Both the position numbers and the translations under genes were made by a program. Shown piece by piece: positions 19,477 through 28,746 of a stretch of DNA of 64,000 bases. The stretch comes from Opitutia bacterium (GTDB lineage: Bacteria; Verrucomicrobiota; Verrucomicrobiae; Opitutales; Opitutaceae): contig CANEVO010000001.1 of the NCBI GenBank assembly GCA_947442255.1, positions 62,001-126,000 on the forward strand. The letters run 5' to 3'. The notes under the pieces were generated by a model. It did no database searches and had not been told where the DNA came from. It saw only the letters and a program-made list of their open reading frames with translations. Position 1 is the first letter of the stretch. Each line of letters starts with the position of its first letter.

Positions 19477-19745
19477 TCAACGGAAAATCCGCCCCGCCAC
19501 GTTGCTGATGACGATGCCCTTGCCCTTCACCAAGCTGAGCGCATTCGCCAAAGCCTTGGCCTCGATGCGCGTGAGCGGCGATGACGGCGTTAAATCCGCA
19601 CATCGGTGAGTTGGCCGCTGGCGAGCCGCCAGCGCGATCGTTTGCTTGGGGAGACCGTGAGAGGCTCCGGCGAATTGGCGCCCAGCAGCGAAGCCGTCAT
19701 GACCGCCGCGATGAGCAAGGTGATTCGATGAATCTTGATCGTCAT
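19477..19745 (-). pseudogene. Possible small secreted protein split by a frameshift
   Basis: ATG 19745 encodes a signal-peptide-like stretch (MTIKIHRITLLIAAVMTASLLGA, read as TLLIAAVMTASLLGA core), then NSPEPLTVSPSKRSRWRLAS and a TAA stop at 19590. A second open frame overlapping the stop continues with DLTPSSPLTRIEAKALANAL and ends at 19477. Read together they would form a roughly 90-residue secreted protein, but neither half matches a family I know. It could equally be a 51-residue protein (19590-19745) followed by chance sequence. Confidence 0.3.
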
Positions 19746-19844
19746 GATGCGTCCGCTTCTGCGACAGCATCCCGGCAAACCCTATTCGCGCGGAGGATTT
19801 CACCCGATTTTCAGGACTGCCGCATGCCTCTTGGGACTCAGGGC

Positions 19845-19873
19845 TTGACAGGGTAGCACCGCGGCGGTCTTGT
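19845..19873 (+). promoter_or_regulatory. Possible sigma-70-type promoter upstream of rpsP
   Basis: A perfect TTGACA hexamer at 19845-19850 is followed after 17 bases by a weak -10 candidate (TCTTGT). It lies 44-72 bases before the rpsP ATG. Only the -35 element is convincing. Confidence 0.35.
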
Positions 19874-19916
19874 CCTCGGCTTTTCACCGCAAGAACTGCT
19901 CCGCAAATCATCTGAC

Positions 19917-20189
19917 ATGGCTCTCAAAATTCGTCTCACCAAGGTTGGCTCCGTGCATCAACCGCTCTATCGCGTGGTTGTCGCCGAGGCGCGTTCTCGC
20001 CGGGATGGCGCTGCGGTGGAAACCATTGGTACCTACCGGCCTGGCGACAAGGGCAATCCGATCAATCTCAAGCTGGACCGCGTGGAATACTGGCTGAGCA
20101 AGGGCGCGCTCCCGACCAACACGATGCACTCCATGATCAAGAAGGCCCGCCGCAGTGCGGCCGCCGCCACGCCCGCCGCGAGCGCCTGA
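19917..20189 (+). CDS. rpsP: 30S ribosomal protein S16
   Basis: 90 residues. The N-terminus MALKIRLTKVGSVHQPLYRV (family pattern ...RLxRxGxKxxPxYRIVV) and the motif GTYRPGDKGNPINL identify S16, an assembly protein of the 30S 5' domain. The last dozen residues are alanine-rich and disordered. It is the first gene of the rpsP-trmD-rplS cluster. A terminator-like hairpin follows it, and the usual rimM gene between rpsP and trmD is missing. Confidence 0.95.
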   Translation: MALKIRLTKVGSVHQPLYRVVVAEARSRRDGAAVETIGTYRPGDKGNPINLKLDRVEYWLSKGALPTNTMHSMIKKARRSAAAATPAASA

Positions 20190-20233
20190 TTTCCCGCACA
20201 GGGCAACTGAAGCACAAAGGTCTCCCTTTCCCG

Positions 20234-20266
20234 AGCCCCGGAACGATCGTTCCGGGGCTTTGTTTT
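20234..20266 (+). terminator. Hairpin terminator or attenuator between rpsP and trmD
   Basis: The repeat AGCCCCGGAACG/CGTTCCGGGGCT, with a two-base turn (20234-20259), is followed by TTGTTTTG. The stem is perfect and very stable. It may partly separate rpsP expression from trmD-rplS. Confidence 0.75.
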
Positions 20267-20319
20267 GTCCAAGCTTTGCGCTGTGCTCCCCGGGTTCCGC
20301 GTGGTTTAACTGATTTCCC

Positions 20320-20994
20320 ATGCCGCTTTCGATCGACGTGCTCACGCTGTTCCCGCGGATGCTGGAGGGCTTTCTCGCCGAGAGCATTTTGGGCAAAGGC
20401 CTCGCCGCGGGCCACCTGACGGTGAACGTCCGCGACCTCCGGGGTTGGACGACGGACAAGCACCGCACCGCCGACGATCGCCCGTTTGGCGGCGGTGCCG
20501 GCATGGTGCTGAAGGCTGAGCCGGTTTTCGCGGCGATCGAGCAGCTGCAGACGCCGGGTTGCCGCCGGATCTACCTTACCCCGGACGGCACGCCGCTTTC
20601 ACCGCGTATCGCGCAGCAATTGTCCGTGCAGCAACACCTGATTTTCCTCAGCGGCCATTACGAGGGCATCGACCAGCGGATCCGCGATTCGATCATCGAT
20701 CAGGAGATTTCCATCGGCGATTATGTGCTGACCAACGGCACCCTGGCGGCCGCCGTGGTCATCGATGCGCTGGCGCGTTTCATCCCAGGAGTGCTCGGGG
20801 ATGAAAAGTCATTGACGCACGAATCCTTCACCAGCAAGTTGCTCGACTTTCCTCAGTACACGCGTCCCGCCGAATTTCGGGGCATGTCCGTTCCCGGAGT
20901 TCTTCTCTCGGGTAACCATGCCGAAATCGAGAAATGGCGGATCGCGCGGCAAGAGGAAAAAACCCGTCAGGTCAGACCCGATTTACTCAAATAA
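20320..20994 (+). CDS. trmD: tRNA (guanine-N1-)-methyltransferase TrmD
   Basis: 224 residues. TrmD methylates G37 of tRNAs reading CNN codons and prevents +1 frameshifting; it is a SPOUT-class knotted dimer. Motifs include LTLFPRMLEGFLAESI, the tRNA-binding DDRPFGGGAGMVLKAEP, the SAM-knot residues LSGHYEGIDQRI, and DYVLTNGTLAAAVVIDA. It begins 130 bases after rpsP and ends nine bases before rplS. At 224 residues it is slightly shorter than the E. coli protein (255), lacking part of the C-terminal tail. Confidence 0.95.
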   Translation: MPLSIDVLTLFPRMLEGFLAESILGKGLAAGHLTVNVRDLRGWTTDKHRTADDRPFGGGAGMVLKAEPVFAAIEQLQTPGCRRIYLTPDGTPLSPRIAQQLSVQQHLIFLSGHYEGIDQRIRDSIIDQEISIGDYVLTNGTLAAAVVIDALARFIPGVLGDEKSLTHESFTSKLLDFPQYTRPAEFRGMSVPGVLLSGNHAEIEKWRIARQEEKTRQVRPDLLK

Positions 20995-21003
20995 CTCATT
21001 GCC

Positions 21004-21426
21004 ATGAACCCGATTATCCAAGCCATCACCGCCGTCCAGGTGAAGAATGACATCACGCCGTTCAAAGTCGGCGACGGTGTGCGCGTGCACACCAAGGTTC
21101 GCGAGGCTGACAAGGAGCGCGTCCAAATTTACTCCGGTATCGTGATCGCCCGCAAGGGTCATGGTATCCATGAGACCTTCACCGTGCGCCGTCTCAGCTA
21201 CGGCGAGGGAGTGGAGCGCGTATTTCCGGTCAATTCGCCCAACATCGAGAAAATCGAGGTGGAGCGCGAGTCCGAGGTCATGAAGGCCCGTCTCTATTAC
21301 CTGCGTCGCCGCACCGGCAAGGCCGCAGTCGCGATCAAGGAAAAGGATCGCGCGGCGGTAATCCATGCCGAGAAGGTCGCGGCGACGTCAAAAGCGGCCA
21401 AGGCCGCTCCGGTCGCCGCCAACTGA
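21004..21426 (+). CDS. rplS: 50S ribosomal protein L19
   Basis: 140 residues. L19 lies at the 30S-50S interface. Family motifs: [47 protein letters not shown] and the terminal [15 protein letters not shown]. The C-terminal 25 residues (Ala/Lys-rich) exceed the usual 115-residue length and look disordered. The start follows trmD by nine bases, and a strong terminator follows. Confidence 0.95.
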   Translation: MNPIIQAITAVQVKNDITPFKVGDGVRVHTKVREADKERVQIYSGIVIARKGHGIHETFTVRRLSYGEGVERVFPVNSPNIEKIEVERESEVMKARLYYLRRRTGKAAVAIKEKDRAAVIHAEKVAATSKAAKAAPVAAN

Positions 21427-21451
21427 GCTCATTCGCTCCTGTTTTTTCGCG

Positions 21452-21481
21452 AAAGCGAGCCCGCGTGGGCTCGCTTTTTTG
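21452..21481 (+). terminator. Rho-independent terminator after rplS
   Basis: AAAGCGAGCCC and GGGCTCGCTTT form a perfect stem around GCGT, ending in a six-T run. It closes the ribosomal cluster before tkt. Confidence 0.9.
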
Positions 21482-21634
21482 TTGGCCCGATCCCGCGACC
21501 GTTCCGTTGTCGCGGCGGAGCGGCCCATCGGGGTGGGCGATTCGCCCGACCAATTAAGGGTGCAAGGGTGCGGCGCTTGAAATTCGGACTTCCCCGCGAC
21601 GCGCGCGCGGTCTACGCCTAACGGGATTTTCCTC

Positions 21635-23629
21635 ATGACGTTGCAAATTCATCTCCTTGCCAAAGCGGCCAATCAGGCTCGCGGCCTTGCCATTGACGCG
21701 GTGCATGCGTGCTCCTCAGGCCATCTCGGCCTGCCGCTGGGCGCCGCGGAAATCGGCGCCGTTCTTTACGGTCACGCCCTCGTGCACAACCCCGATCGTC
21801 CGCGCTGGATCAACCGCGACCGTTTTGTGCTCTCGGCCGGCCACGGCTCGATGTTCCTGTATGGCTGGCTTCACCTGAGCGGCTACGACCTCTCGCTCGA
21901 CGAGATCAAACACTTTCGCCAGTTGCACAGCAAGACGCCGGGCCACCCCGAGTTTCGCGAGACTCCCGGGGTTGAGGCGACGACCGGCCCGCTCGGGCAG
22001 GGCATCGGCAACGCGGTCGGCATGGCGCTGGCCGGCCAGATGGCGGCGGCGCGCTTCAACACTGCCGAGCATCCGATTTTCGACTATCACGTCGTTTGCC
22101 TCGCGGGTGACGGCTGTATGCAGGAGGGCGTTGCGATGGAGGCGGTCGCGTTCGCCGGGCACCAGAAGCTCGATAACCTGATCCTGATTTACGATTCGAA
22201 CGACGTCACGCTCGACGCCATGAGCGCCAAGACCCAGAGCGAGAACACCGCGGCCCGTTTCAAGGCCATCGGCTGGGACGTGCAGACAGTCGACGGTCAC
22301 GATCTCGCACTCGTCTTGAAAGCCTTCAACAAGGCGAAAAAGACGAAGAGCGGGAAGCCGCAGCTCATCATTGCGAAGACCGTCATCGGCAAGGGCATTC
22401 CCGAGGTGGCCGGCACGGCCAAGGGCCACGGCGAGGGTGGGGCGAAGTTCGCCGACGGCGCCCGCGCCGGACTCGGCCTGCCTGCCGACCAGCATTTCTT
22501 CGTGAGCGACGATGTGCGCGGCTATTTCGCGGCGCACAAACAACGGCTCATTCGCGGCTGCAACAAGTGGTCCAAAACCTACCGCGCCTGGCGCGAAGCC
22601 CATCCGGAAAAAGCAGCCCTGCTCGATTCCGCCGCGCCGGAAAATGCCCCGCAGGCGGCGGCCCTGCTCGAAAAGATCCCGCTGTTTCCCTCCGACGCGA
22701 AGCTCGCGACGCGCGCCGCCGGGCGCGACGTGCTCCAGTCAATGGCCGCGGCCCTGCCTCTCCTCATCGGCGGCAGCGCGGACCTCTACGGCTCGACGCT
22801 CAACTACCTTGCCGCGGATCAGGACTTCGATGCGGGTAACCGCGCCGGTCGCAACATTCGCTTCGGCATTCGGGAGCACGGCATGGCGGCGATCGCCAAC
22901 GGGATCGCTTACGACGGGCTCTTCCGGCCGAGCATCGCGACTTTCCTGGTGTTTGCGGACTACTCCCGTCCGTCGATGCGCCTCGCCGCACTCGCGCAGC
23001 TGCCGGTGATCTATATCTACACGCACGATTCTGTTGGCGTGGGCGAGGATGGTCCCACGCATCAGCCGGTCGAAACGGTTTCCGGCTTACGGGTGATCCC
23101 CAATCTCGACGTGATCCGCCCGGCGGATCCGGAGGAAACGGCCGGGGCCTACGCGGCCGCGCTCGCGCGCACCGACGGCCCCACGCTGCTCGCGCTGACG
23201 CGCCAGGCCGTGCCCATGCTCAACGACATTCCGGCGCAGTCCCGCCGCGAAGGCGTGCTCAAGGGTGGTTATGTCGCGGTGCGGGAAACCGCCGGCCTCA
23301 CCCACATTCTCCTCGCGGCCGGCAGCGAACTCCAGTTGGCGGTGGCTGCGGCCAAAACACTTGGCGCCGGGGTGCGGGTGGTTTCAATGCCGAGCATGTA
23401 CCGCTTCGACCGGCAATCGGCGGAGCATCGCGAGAGCGTATTGCCGTCCTCCTGCCGCAGGCGCGTTGCGATCGAGGCCGGTGTGACCGGGCTCTGGCAC
23501 AAGTATGTGGGGCTCGACGGCAAGGTCATTGGAATCGATCGCTTCGGCCTGAGTGCGCCGGCCCCGACCGTGTTCAAGGAGCTTGGTCTCACGACGGACG
23601 CGCTGATCGCAGCCACGCAGTCGTTGTAA
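21635..23629 (+). CDS. tkt: Transketolase
   Basis: 664 residues, normal for full-length transketolase, which moves two-carbon ketol units between sugar phosphates in the pentose phosphate pathway using thiamine diphosphate. The N-terminal PP domain has [17 protein letters not shown] and the ThDP/Mg motif [13 protein letters not shown] followed about 25 residues later by DSNDVT. The Pyr domain carries the catalytic glutamate in [14 protein letters not shown] and the region [20 protein letters not shown]-terminal transketolase domain is complete. It has its own upstream region after the rplS terminator, so it is probably a separate transcript. Confidence 0.95.
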   Translation: MTLQIHLLAKAANQARGLAIDAVHACSSGHLGLPLGAAEIGAVLYGHALVHNPDRPRWINRDRFVLSAGHGSMFLYGWLHLSGYDLSLDEIKHFRQLHSKTPGHPEFRETPGVEATTGPLGQGIGNAVGMALAGQMAAARFNTAEHPIFDYHVVCLAGDGCMQEGVAMEAVAFAGHQKLDNLILIYDSNDVTLDAMSAKTQSENTAARFKAIGWDVQTVDGHDLALVLKAFNKAKKTKSGKPQLIIAKTVIGKGIPEVAGTAKGHGEGGAKFADGARAGLGLPADQHFFVSDDVRGYFAAHKQRLIRGCNKWSKTYRAWREAHPEKAALLDSAAPENAPQAAALLEKIPLFPSDAKLATRAAGRDVLQSMAAALPLLIGGSADLYGSTLNYLAADQDFDAGNRAGRNIRFGIREHGMAAIANGIAYDGLFRPSIATFLVFADYSRPSMRLAALAQLPVIYIYTHDSVGVGEDGPTHQPVETVSGLRVIPNLDVIRPADPEETAGAYAAALARTDGPTLLALTRQAVPMLNDIPAQSRREGVLKGGYVAVRETAGLTHILLAAGSELQLAVAAAKTLGAGVRVVSMPSMYRFDRQSAEHRESVLPSSCRRRVAIEAGVTGLWHKYVGLDGKVIGIDRFGLSAPAPTVFKELGLTTDALIAATQSL

Positions 23630-23632
23630 GCC

Positions 23633-23671
23633 CCGCCGGCACCCGGGCCGATCCGGGCGCTTTTCCGGCGG
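23633..23671 (+). terminator. Possible nested hairpin terminator after tkt
   Basis: Outer arms CCGCCGG (23633-23639) and CCGGCGG (23665-23671) enclose an inner CCCGG...CCGGG hairpin followed by TTTT. The T run lies between the inner and outer arms, so termination is plausible but weaker than at the other sites. Confidence 0.4.
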
Positions 23672-23806
23672 AGGAGACGGATTTCTCCGGGTGCTTCGCG
23701 GGCAGCGGTCGCCGGGGGGGCGGCCCGCGCCTGAGATCCCGCGGTGGGTGCACCGCTGCACGGGATAAAATCGTCTTCGAATTTAGGGAGGAGACGGCTT
23801 GCCTTC

Positions 23807-23826
23807 TTAGTTAGGGTCCTAATTAT
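23807..23826. promoter_or_regulatory. Probable MarR-type operator upstream of marR and the efflux genes
   Basis: The core TTAGGGTCCTAA (23811-23822) is a five-base inverted repeat around GT, and the flanks TTAG and TTAT extend it as an AT-rich imperfect palindrome. It lies 25-45 bases before the marR ATG in the only AT-rich part of this region. MarR dimers bind such sites in their own promoters; autorepression is inferred. Confidence 0.5.
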
Positions 23827-23849
23827 CTGCCGCCTTATTGTTTTTTGCC

Positions 23850-24440
23850 ATGCCGCTGTTGATGTTAAAAGACCTTCCGCGCTACGAATGCCTGCTCGAG
23901 GCCTCGCGCGAATTTCCCGACCTCGACCCGTCGGCGACGGAGGTGTTTCTCCACTTGCTGCGCTCTGGCGACGAGGCGTTTCGCGTGGTGGACACCCACC
24001 TCGCGCAGCACGACATCTCACAGGGCCGCTTCGGTGTCCTGATGGCGCTCTGGGGGAATTGCCAGGGCGCTGACTGCAAATCCGAGATGCCCCTGACGCC
24101 TGCCGAGCTTGCCGAGCGCACCGGCGTCACGCGCGCGACGATCACCGGGCTCGTGGACACGTTGGAGAATGCCGGCCTCGTGACGCGCACCCCGCATCCG
24201 GACGACCGGCGAATGATGTCCGTCGGCCTCACCAAGCGCGGTAGCAAACTTCTGGCCCGGATCATGCCTGCGCATTTCCGTCGGATGGCGTGGCTGATGG
24301 GCCTGCTCAGCGAAAGCGAGCGCAAGACCTTCGTCCGCCTGCTCACCAAGGTGCTCCAGCGCGCCGCCGAGGAACCCGCAACTTCCGATTCCCATTCTTC
24401 CCCGCGAACCGCCCCCGCCTCCGGCCGCGCCGGCCGTTGA
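23850..24440 (+). CDS. MarR family transcriptional regulator
   Basis: 196 residues. A winged helix-turn-helix is clear at about residues 85-145: LTPAELAERTGVTRATITGL, LVDTLENAGLVTR, and the wing PHPDDRRMMSVGLTKRG. Flanking helices would form the dimer interface. MarR proteins repress efflux or degradation genes and release DNA on binding phenolic or other ligands. It is the first gene of an apparent operon with the RND efflux genes (42-base gap to the adaptor), so it most likely controls them. ATG 23850 is used; 23862 is an alternative start. The C-terminal tail is Ser/Pro-rich. Confidence 0.88.
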   Translation: MPLLMLKDLPRYECLLEASREFPDLDPSATEVFLHLLRSGDEAFRVVDTHLAQHDISQGRFGVLMALWGNCQGADCKSEMPLTPAELAERTGVTRATITGLVDTLENAGLVTRTPHPDDRRMMSVGLTKRGSKLLARIMPAHFRRMAWLMGLLSESERKTFVRLLTKVLQRAAEEPATSDSHSSPRTAPASGRAGR

Positions 24441-24482
24441 TTGTCCTTTTTCGCCTGCCTCGTTCGTCGCCTTTCATCCACC

Positions 24483-25601
24483 ATGCTCAATAAATTTCTC
24501 ATCGCCATCTTCGGCTTCATTCTCGTCGTGGTCGCGCTTGGTGCGGTCAAGGTCGTTCAAATCAAGAAAATGTCGGCGGTTTCCCATGAGATGCCGCCCA
24601 GCGCCGTCACTTCGTTCGAGGCCAGGGCCGTTTCGTGGCAGCCTGTCATCAGCGCCATCGGCACGCTGGCCTCCGTTGAGGGCGTCACCGTCGCTGCCGA
24701 TGCCGATGGCACCGTGGTAAAAATTGCCGCTGAAAGCGGGACCTTCGTCAAGGCCGGCGATCTTCTCGTCGGGCTCGACACCAGTGTGGAGTCCGCGCAA
24801 CTCGCCGCCGCCGAGGCGGGCTCCGCGTTGGCCAAACTCCAGCACGAACGCGCGTCTGGCCTTGCCGCCCGAAATACGATTAGCAAATCCGAACTCGACG
24901 TCGCAACGGCGCAGCTCAACCAGGCGGCCGCCAACGTTGCCGCGATCAAGGCTACCATTGAAAAGAAGCACGTGCGCGCCCCGTTCGACGGTCGCGTCGG
25001 CATCCGGCTCGTCAACGTCGGCCAGTTCGTTGCCCGCGGCCGCGCCCTCTTTCCGGTTCAGAAACTCGACCCCATCTTCGCCAATTTCAGCGTGCCCCAG
25101 CGCCAGCTCGCCGCCCTTTCCATCGGGCAGAAGATTGCCGTCCAGGTCGAGGGGTTTGCCAAGCGTTTCGAGGGAAAAATTTCCGCCATCAACTCCGAGG
25201 TCGATGCCGCCACGCGTAACATCTCCGTGCAGGCCCTGTTCGCCAACCCCGAGGAGAAACTCCGCGCCGGCATGTTTGTCCAGGTCGAGGTCGAGCTTCC
25301 CCTCGGTGCGCCGCAGATCGTGCTGCCCGCCACCGCCATCGCCTATGCGCCCTACGGAAATTCCGTCTATATCATCGAGCAAATGAAGGGATCCGACGGC
25401 AAGAAATATCTCGGCGTCCGCCAGCAGATCGTGAAGCTCGGCGCGGCGCGCGGCGATCTCGTCGCCATCGAGACCGGGGTCAAGCCCGGCGAACAGGTCG
25501 TCACCTCCGGGGTCTTCAAGCTCCGCAACGGTGCCCCGGTGCAGGTGAACAACACCGCGCAGCCCGCCTCCAGCCCGACGCCCAAGCCCGGCAACACCTG
25601 A
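24483..25601 (+). CDS. RND efflux periplasmic adaptor (membrane fusion protein)
   Basis: 372 residues. An N-terminal membrane anchor (about 4-24, FLIAIFGFILVVVALGAVKV) is followed by a lipoyl/biotinyl-like half (GTVVKIAAESGTFVKAGDLL) and a short helical hairpin. The second lipoyl half (IEKKHVRAPFDGRVGIRLVN), a beta-barrel (DPIFANFSVPQRQLAAL) and a membrane-proximal domain follow. This is the MexH/MdtA-type adaptor that links the RND pump to the outer-membrane channel. It is not a lipoprotein. It precedes the permease gene by 27 bases. The start at ATG 24483 is preferred because the membrane segment begins there. Confidence 0.92.
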   Translation: MLNKFLIAIFGFILVVVALGAVKVVQIKKMSAVSHEMPPSAVTSFEARAVSWQPVISAIGTLASVEGVTVAADADGTVVKIAAESGTFVKAGDLLVGLDTSVESAQLAAAEAGSALAKLQHERASGLAARNTISKSELDVATAQLNQAAANVAAIKATIEKKHVRAPFDGRVGIRLVNVGQFVARGRALFPVQKLDPIFANFSVPQRQLAALSIGQKIAVQVEGFAKRFEGKISAINSEVDAATRNISVQALFANPEEKLRAGMFVQVEVELPLGAPQIVLPATAIAYAPYGNSVYIIEQMKGSDGKKYLGVRQQIVKLGAARGDLVAIETGVKPGEQVVTSGVFKLRNGAPVQVNNTAQPASSPTPKPGNT

Positions 25602-25628
25602 CCCAACTCCCAATCCGAGGGCCTCGCC

Positions 25629-28600
25629 ATGCTATCGAAAAGTTTCACCGATCTCTTCATCCGCAAGCCCGTCATCGCGCTTGTTGTCAACATCGTGATC
25701 CTGGTCGTGGGCGTAGTGTCCTACTTCAAGCTCAACACCCGCCAGTATCCCCGGAGCGACAGCGCCGTCGTCAACGTCACCACGATCTACTATGGCGCCA
25801 GCGCCGACACCGTGCGCGGCTACATCACCACCCAGCTCGAACGCGTGATCTCCAGCGCCGATGGCATCGACTACATCGAGTCCACCAGCGGCGCCAGCAT
25901 CAGCACGATCAAGGTTTACCTCCGACTCAACTACGACACCAACGCCGCGCTCGCCCAGATCAGCTCCAAAATTGATCAGGTCCGCAATGAGCTCCCGCCC
26001 TCCGCCGAGACGCCGACGATCAACGTGGAGACGGCCGACAGCCAGTTCGCCTCCGCTTACCTGAGTTTCTATTCCGACACCCTCGATCAAAACGAAATCA
26101 CCGACTACCTGAACCGCATGGTGCAGCCGCGCCTTTCCTCGGTGAAGGGCGTGCAGCGGGCCGATGTGCTCGGCGGCCGCGTGTTCGCCATGCGGGTCTG
26201 GCTGAAACCCGACGCGCTCGCCGCCCACGGCCTCAGTCCTTCCGAGGTTCGCGGCGCGCTCCAGTCCAACAACGCTCTTGCTGCCGTCGGCTCCACCAAG
26301 GGCTCGATGCTCAGCATCAGCCTTGTCGCCAACACTGATCTCAAGAATGTTGATGAGTTCAAGAAACTCGTCGTCGCCCAGCGCAACGGCGTCATCATCC
26401 GCCTCGCCGACGTCGCCGAGGTCGTGCTCGGGGCCGAGGACTACAACACCGAGGTCAAGTTCGGCGGCCAGACCGCCACGTTTATGGGCATCTGGGTGCT
26501 GCCCACCGAGAGCACCGTCGAGGTGCTCAAGCGGGTCCGCGACACCATGCCAGAGATCGAGCGCGCGCTCCCCGCCGGCCTCAACGTCAAGATCGCCTAC
26601 GATGGCACCAAATACATCGACGACGCGCTTGGCGAAATTCTCCGCACGCTCATCGAGACTCTGCTCATCGTCATGCTGGTGATCTTCCTGTTCATGGGCT
26701 CGCTGCGCTCCGTGCTGATCCCGATCGTCGCGATGCCGCTCTCCCTCGTCGGCGCGCTCGCGCTGATGCTCGCGTTCGGTTTCACCATCAACCTCCTCAC
26801 GCTCCTCGCCGTCGTACTCGCGGTCGGCATCGTCGTGGACGACGCCATCGTCGTCGTCGAAAACATCGAGCGCCACATTCGCGCCGGAAAAACGCCCGTG
26901 GACGCCGCCATCCTCGGAGCCCGCGAACTTGTCGGCCCCGTCATCTCCATGACGATCACGCTCGCGGCCGTTTATGCTCCCATCGCTTTCCAGGGCGGCC
27001 TCACGGGCGCGCTGTTCCGCGAGTTTGCCATGACCCTCGCCGGTGCCGTCGCGGTTTCCGGTTTCGTCGCGCTCACGCTTTCGCCGATGATGAGCGCGGC
27101 CCTGCTCAAGGACCACGATCACGAGGAGGAGGGCCTGAGCGGAAAGATCAACCGCCTCTTCGACCGCGTGCGGGACAAATACGAACGCATGATCGGCGCC
27201 AGTCTCGGCTGGGTGCCCGTGACGATTACCGCCGCCGTGTTGCTCACGATGCTGCTCGTTCCTTTCTTCATGTTCGCCCAGCGCGAACTCGCGCCCAAGG
27301 AAGACCAAGGCGTCGTGTTCAGCATTCTTCAAACGTCGCCGACGTCCACGATCGATCAAAACGTAATCTTCGCAGATCAGGTGCAGAAGATGTTCACGAG
27401 CGTGCCGGAATACGAAAACTCCTTTCAACTCACCGGCGCCAATTTCGGCTTTTCCGGCGTCATCCTCAAGCCGTGGTCGCAGCGCAAGCGCTCCTCGATC
27501 GAGATCCAAGAGTCCCTCCAAGGTCCGGCCGCGACCGTCGCCGGCCTCAAGGTCATCGTCACCACGCCCGAGCCGCTGCCCTCTGGAGGTCAGTTCCCGA
27601 TCGAGTTCGTGATCCGCTCCACTGCGGATCACCGCGAGATCCTAGGCTACGCGGACCAGCTGGTGCGCTACGCCAACACCGAGGCCAACGATCCTAACGG
27701 TGCGCCCACGTTTTTCTTTGCCGACTCCGACCTCAAGTTCGACCTGCCCCAAGTCGAGATCGAGATCGACAAGGACAAGATCGCGTCGATGGGCCTCAAT
27801 CTCAGCGATGTCGCCCGCGACCTTGGTTCCATGCTGGGCGGCGGCTACGTCAACCGTTTCGTCAACGACGGCCGGAGCTACCGCGTCATCCCGCAGGTCG
27901 AGCGCGGCCAGCGCCTCAACGCCGAGCAGCTCCTTGACTATCACATCCGGGGCCCGGTCGGTCAGCTCATCCCGCTCTCCACCGTTGCGACCCTGAAGCA
28001 CACGGTGCAGCCGCGTTCGCTCAACCGGTTTCAACAGCTTAACGCCGTCAAGATTACGGGCGTCGGCCCGAGCATCGATGTCGCTCTGCAAAAGCTCGAG
28101 GCCAAGGCCGCCGAGATCCTTCCGCCCGGCTACGCGATCGACTATGGCGGCCAGTCGCGGCAGCTTCGCAGCGAGGGCGGTGCGCTTTGGAAGGCCGCGG
28201 TGCTTGCGGTGCTCCTCATTTTCCTCGTGCTCGCGGCGCAGTTTAACAGCTTTCGCGATCCCTTCATCATTCTGCTCGGCTCCGTGCCGCTCGCGATTGT
28301 CGGCGCGATGGTGCCGATCTTCTTGTGGAAAACCTCGCTCAACATCTATTCCCAAATCGGCCTGATCACGCTTGTCGGCCTGATCGCGAAGAACGGCATC
28401 CTCATCGTCGAGTTTGCCAACACGCTGCAGGAACAGGGCGTGGCCAAGCGCGACGCGATCCGGCGCGCGGCCGCCACGCGCCTGCGGCCGGTGCTAATGA
28501 CTTCGGCCGCGACGGTCTTCGGCCATCTCATGCTCATCTTCGTCACCGGTCCCGGTGCGGCCGCGCGCAACAGCATAGGGTGGGTTCTCGTGGTGGGCAT

Positions 28601-28736
28601 GGCCGTCGGCACGGTGTTCACGCTCTACGTCGTGCCGGCTTTCTACATGCTCATCGCTCGTGACCATGCTAAGGTCCGGGCGCTGGAACGCGCTGCAGCG
28701 CCGAAACACGAGGCCGAGCCGATCTTCGCCAAATAA
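25629..28736 (+). CDS. RND multidrug efflux permease (HAE-1 type)
   Basis: 1,035 residues, normal for AcrB/MexF-type pumps. The first membrane segment is at about 15-33, the first periplasmic loop runs to about 330, then membrane helices 2-6, a second loop, and helices 8-12. Proton-relay residues are visible: the Asp pair in VGIVVDDAIVVVENIERH and Lys in LVGLIAKNGILIVEF. The pattern is proton-driven export of hydrophobic or amphipathic compounds; the substrate is not known. It sits between the adaptor and a TolC-type gene, giving a complete tripartite system. Confidence 0.94.
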   Translation: MLSKSFTDLFIRKPVIALVVNIVILVVGVVSYFKLNTRQYPRSDSAVVNVTTIYYGASADTVRGYITTQLERVISSADGIDYIESTSGASISTIKVYLRLNYDTNAALAQISSKIDQVRNELPPSAETPTINVETADSQFASAYLSFYSDTLDQNEITDYLNRMVQPRLSSVKGVQRADVLGGRVFAMRVWLKPDALAAHGLSPSEVRGALQSNNALAAVGSTKGSMLSISLVANTDLKNVDEFKKLVVAQRNGVIIRLADVAEVVLGAEDYNTEVKFGGQTATFMGIWVLPTESTVEVLKRVRDTMPEIERALPAGLNVKIAYDGTKYIDDALGEILRTLIETLLIVMLVIFLFMGSLRSVLIPIVAMPLSLVGALALMLAFGFTINLLTLLAVVLAVGIVVDDAIVVVENIERHIRAGKTPVDAAILGARELVGPVISMTITLAAVYAPIAFQGGLTGALFREFAMTLAGAVAVSGFVALTLSPMMSAALLKDHDHEEEGLSGKINRLFDRVRDKYERMIGASLGWVPVTITAAVLLTMLLVPFFMFAQRELAPKEDQGVVFSILQTSPTSTIDQNVIFADQVQKMFTSVPEYENSFQLTGANFGFSGVILKPWSQRKRSSIEIQESLQGPAATVAGLKVIVTTPEPLPSGGQFPIEFVIRSTADHREILGYADQLVRYANTEANDPNGAPTFFFADSDLKFDLPQVEIEIDKDKIASMGLNLSDVARDLGSMLGGGYVNRFVNDGRSYRVIPQVERGQRLNAEQLLDYHIRGPVGQLIPLSTVATLKHTVQPRSLNRFQQLNAVKITGVGPSIDVALQKLEAKAAEILPPGYAIDYGGQSRQLRSEGGALWKAAVLAVLLIFLVLAAQFNSFRDPFIILLGSVPLAIVGAMVPIFLWKTSLNIYSQIGLITLVGLIAKNGILIVEFANTLQEQGVAKRDAIRRAAATRLRPVLMTSAATVFGHLMLIFVTGPGAAARNSIGWVLVVGMAVGTVFTLYVVPAFYMLIARDHAKVRALERAAAPKHEAEPIFAK

Positions 28737-28746
28737 TCCTCCTGCC

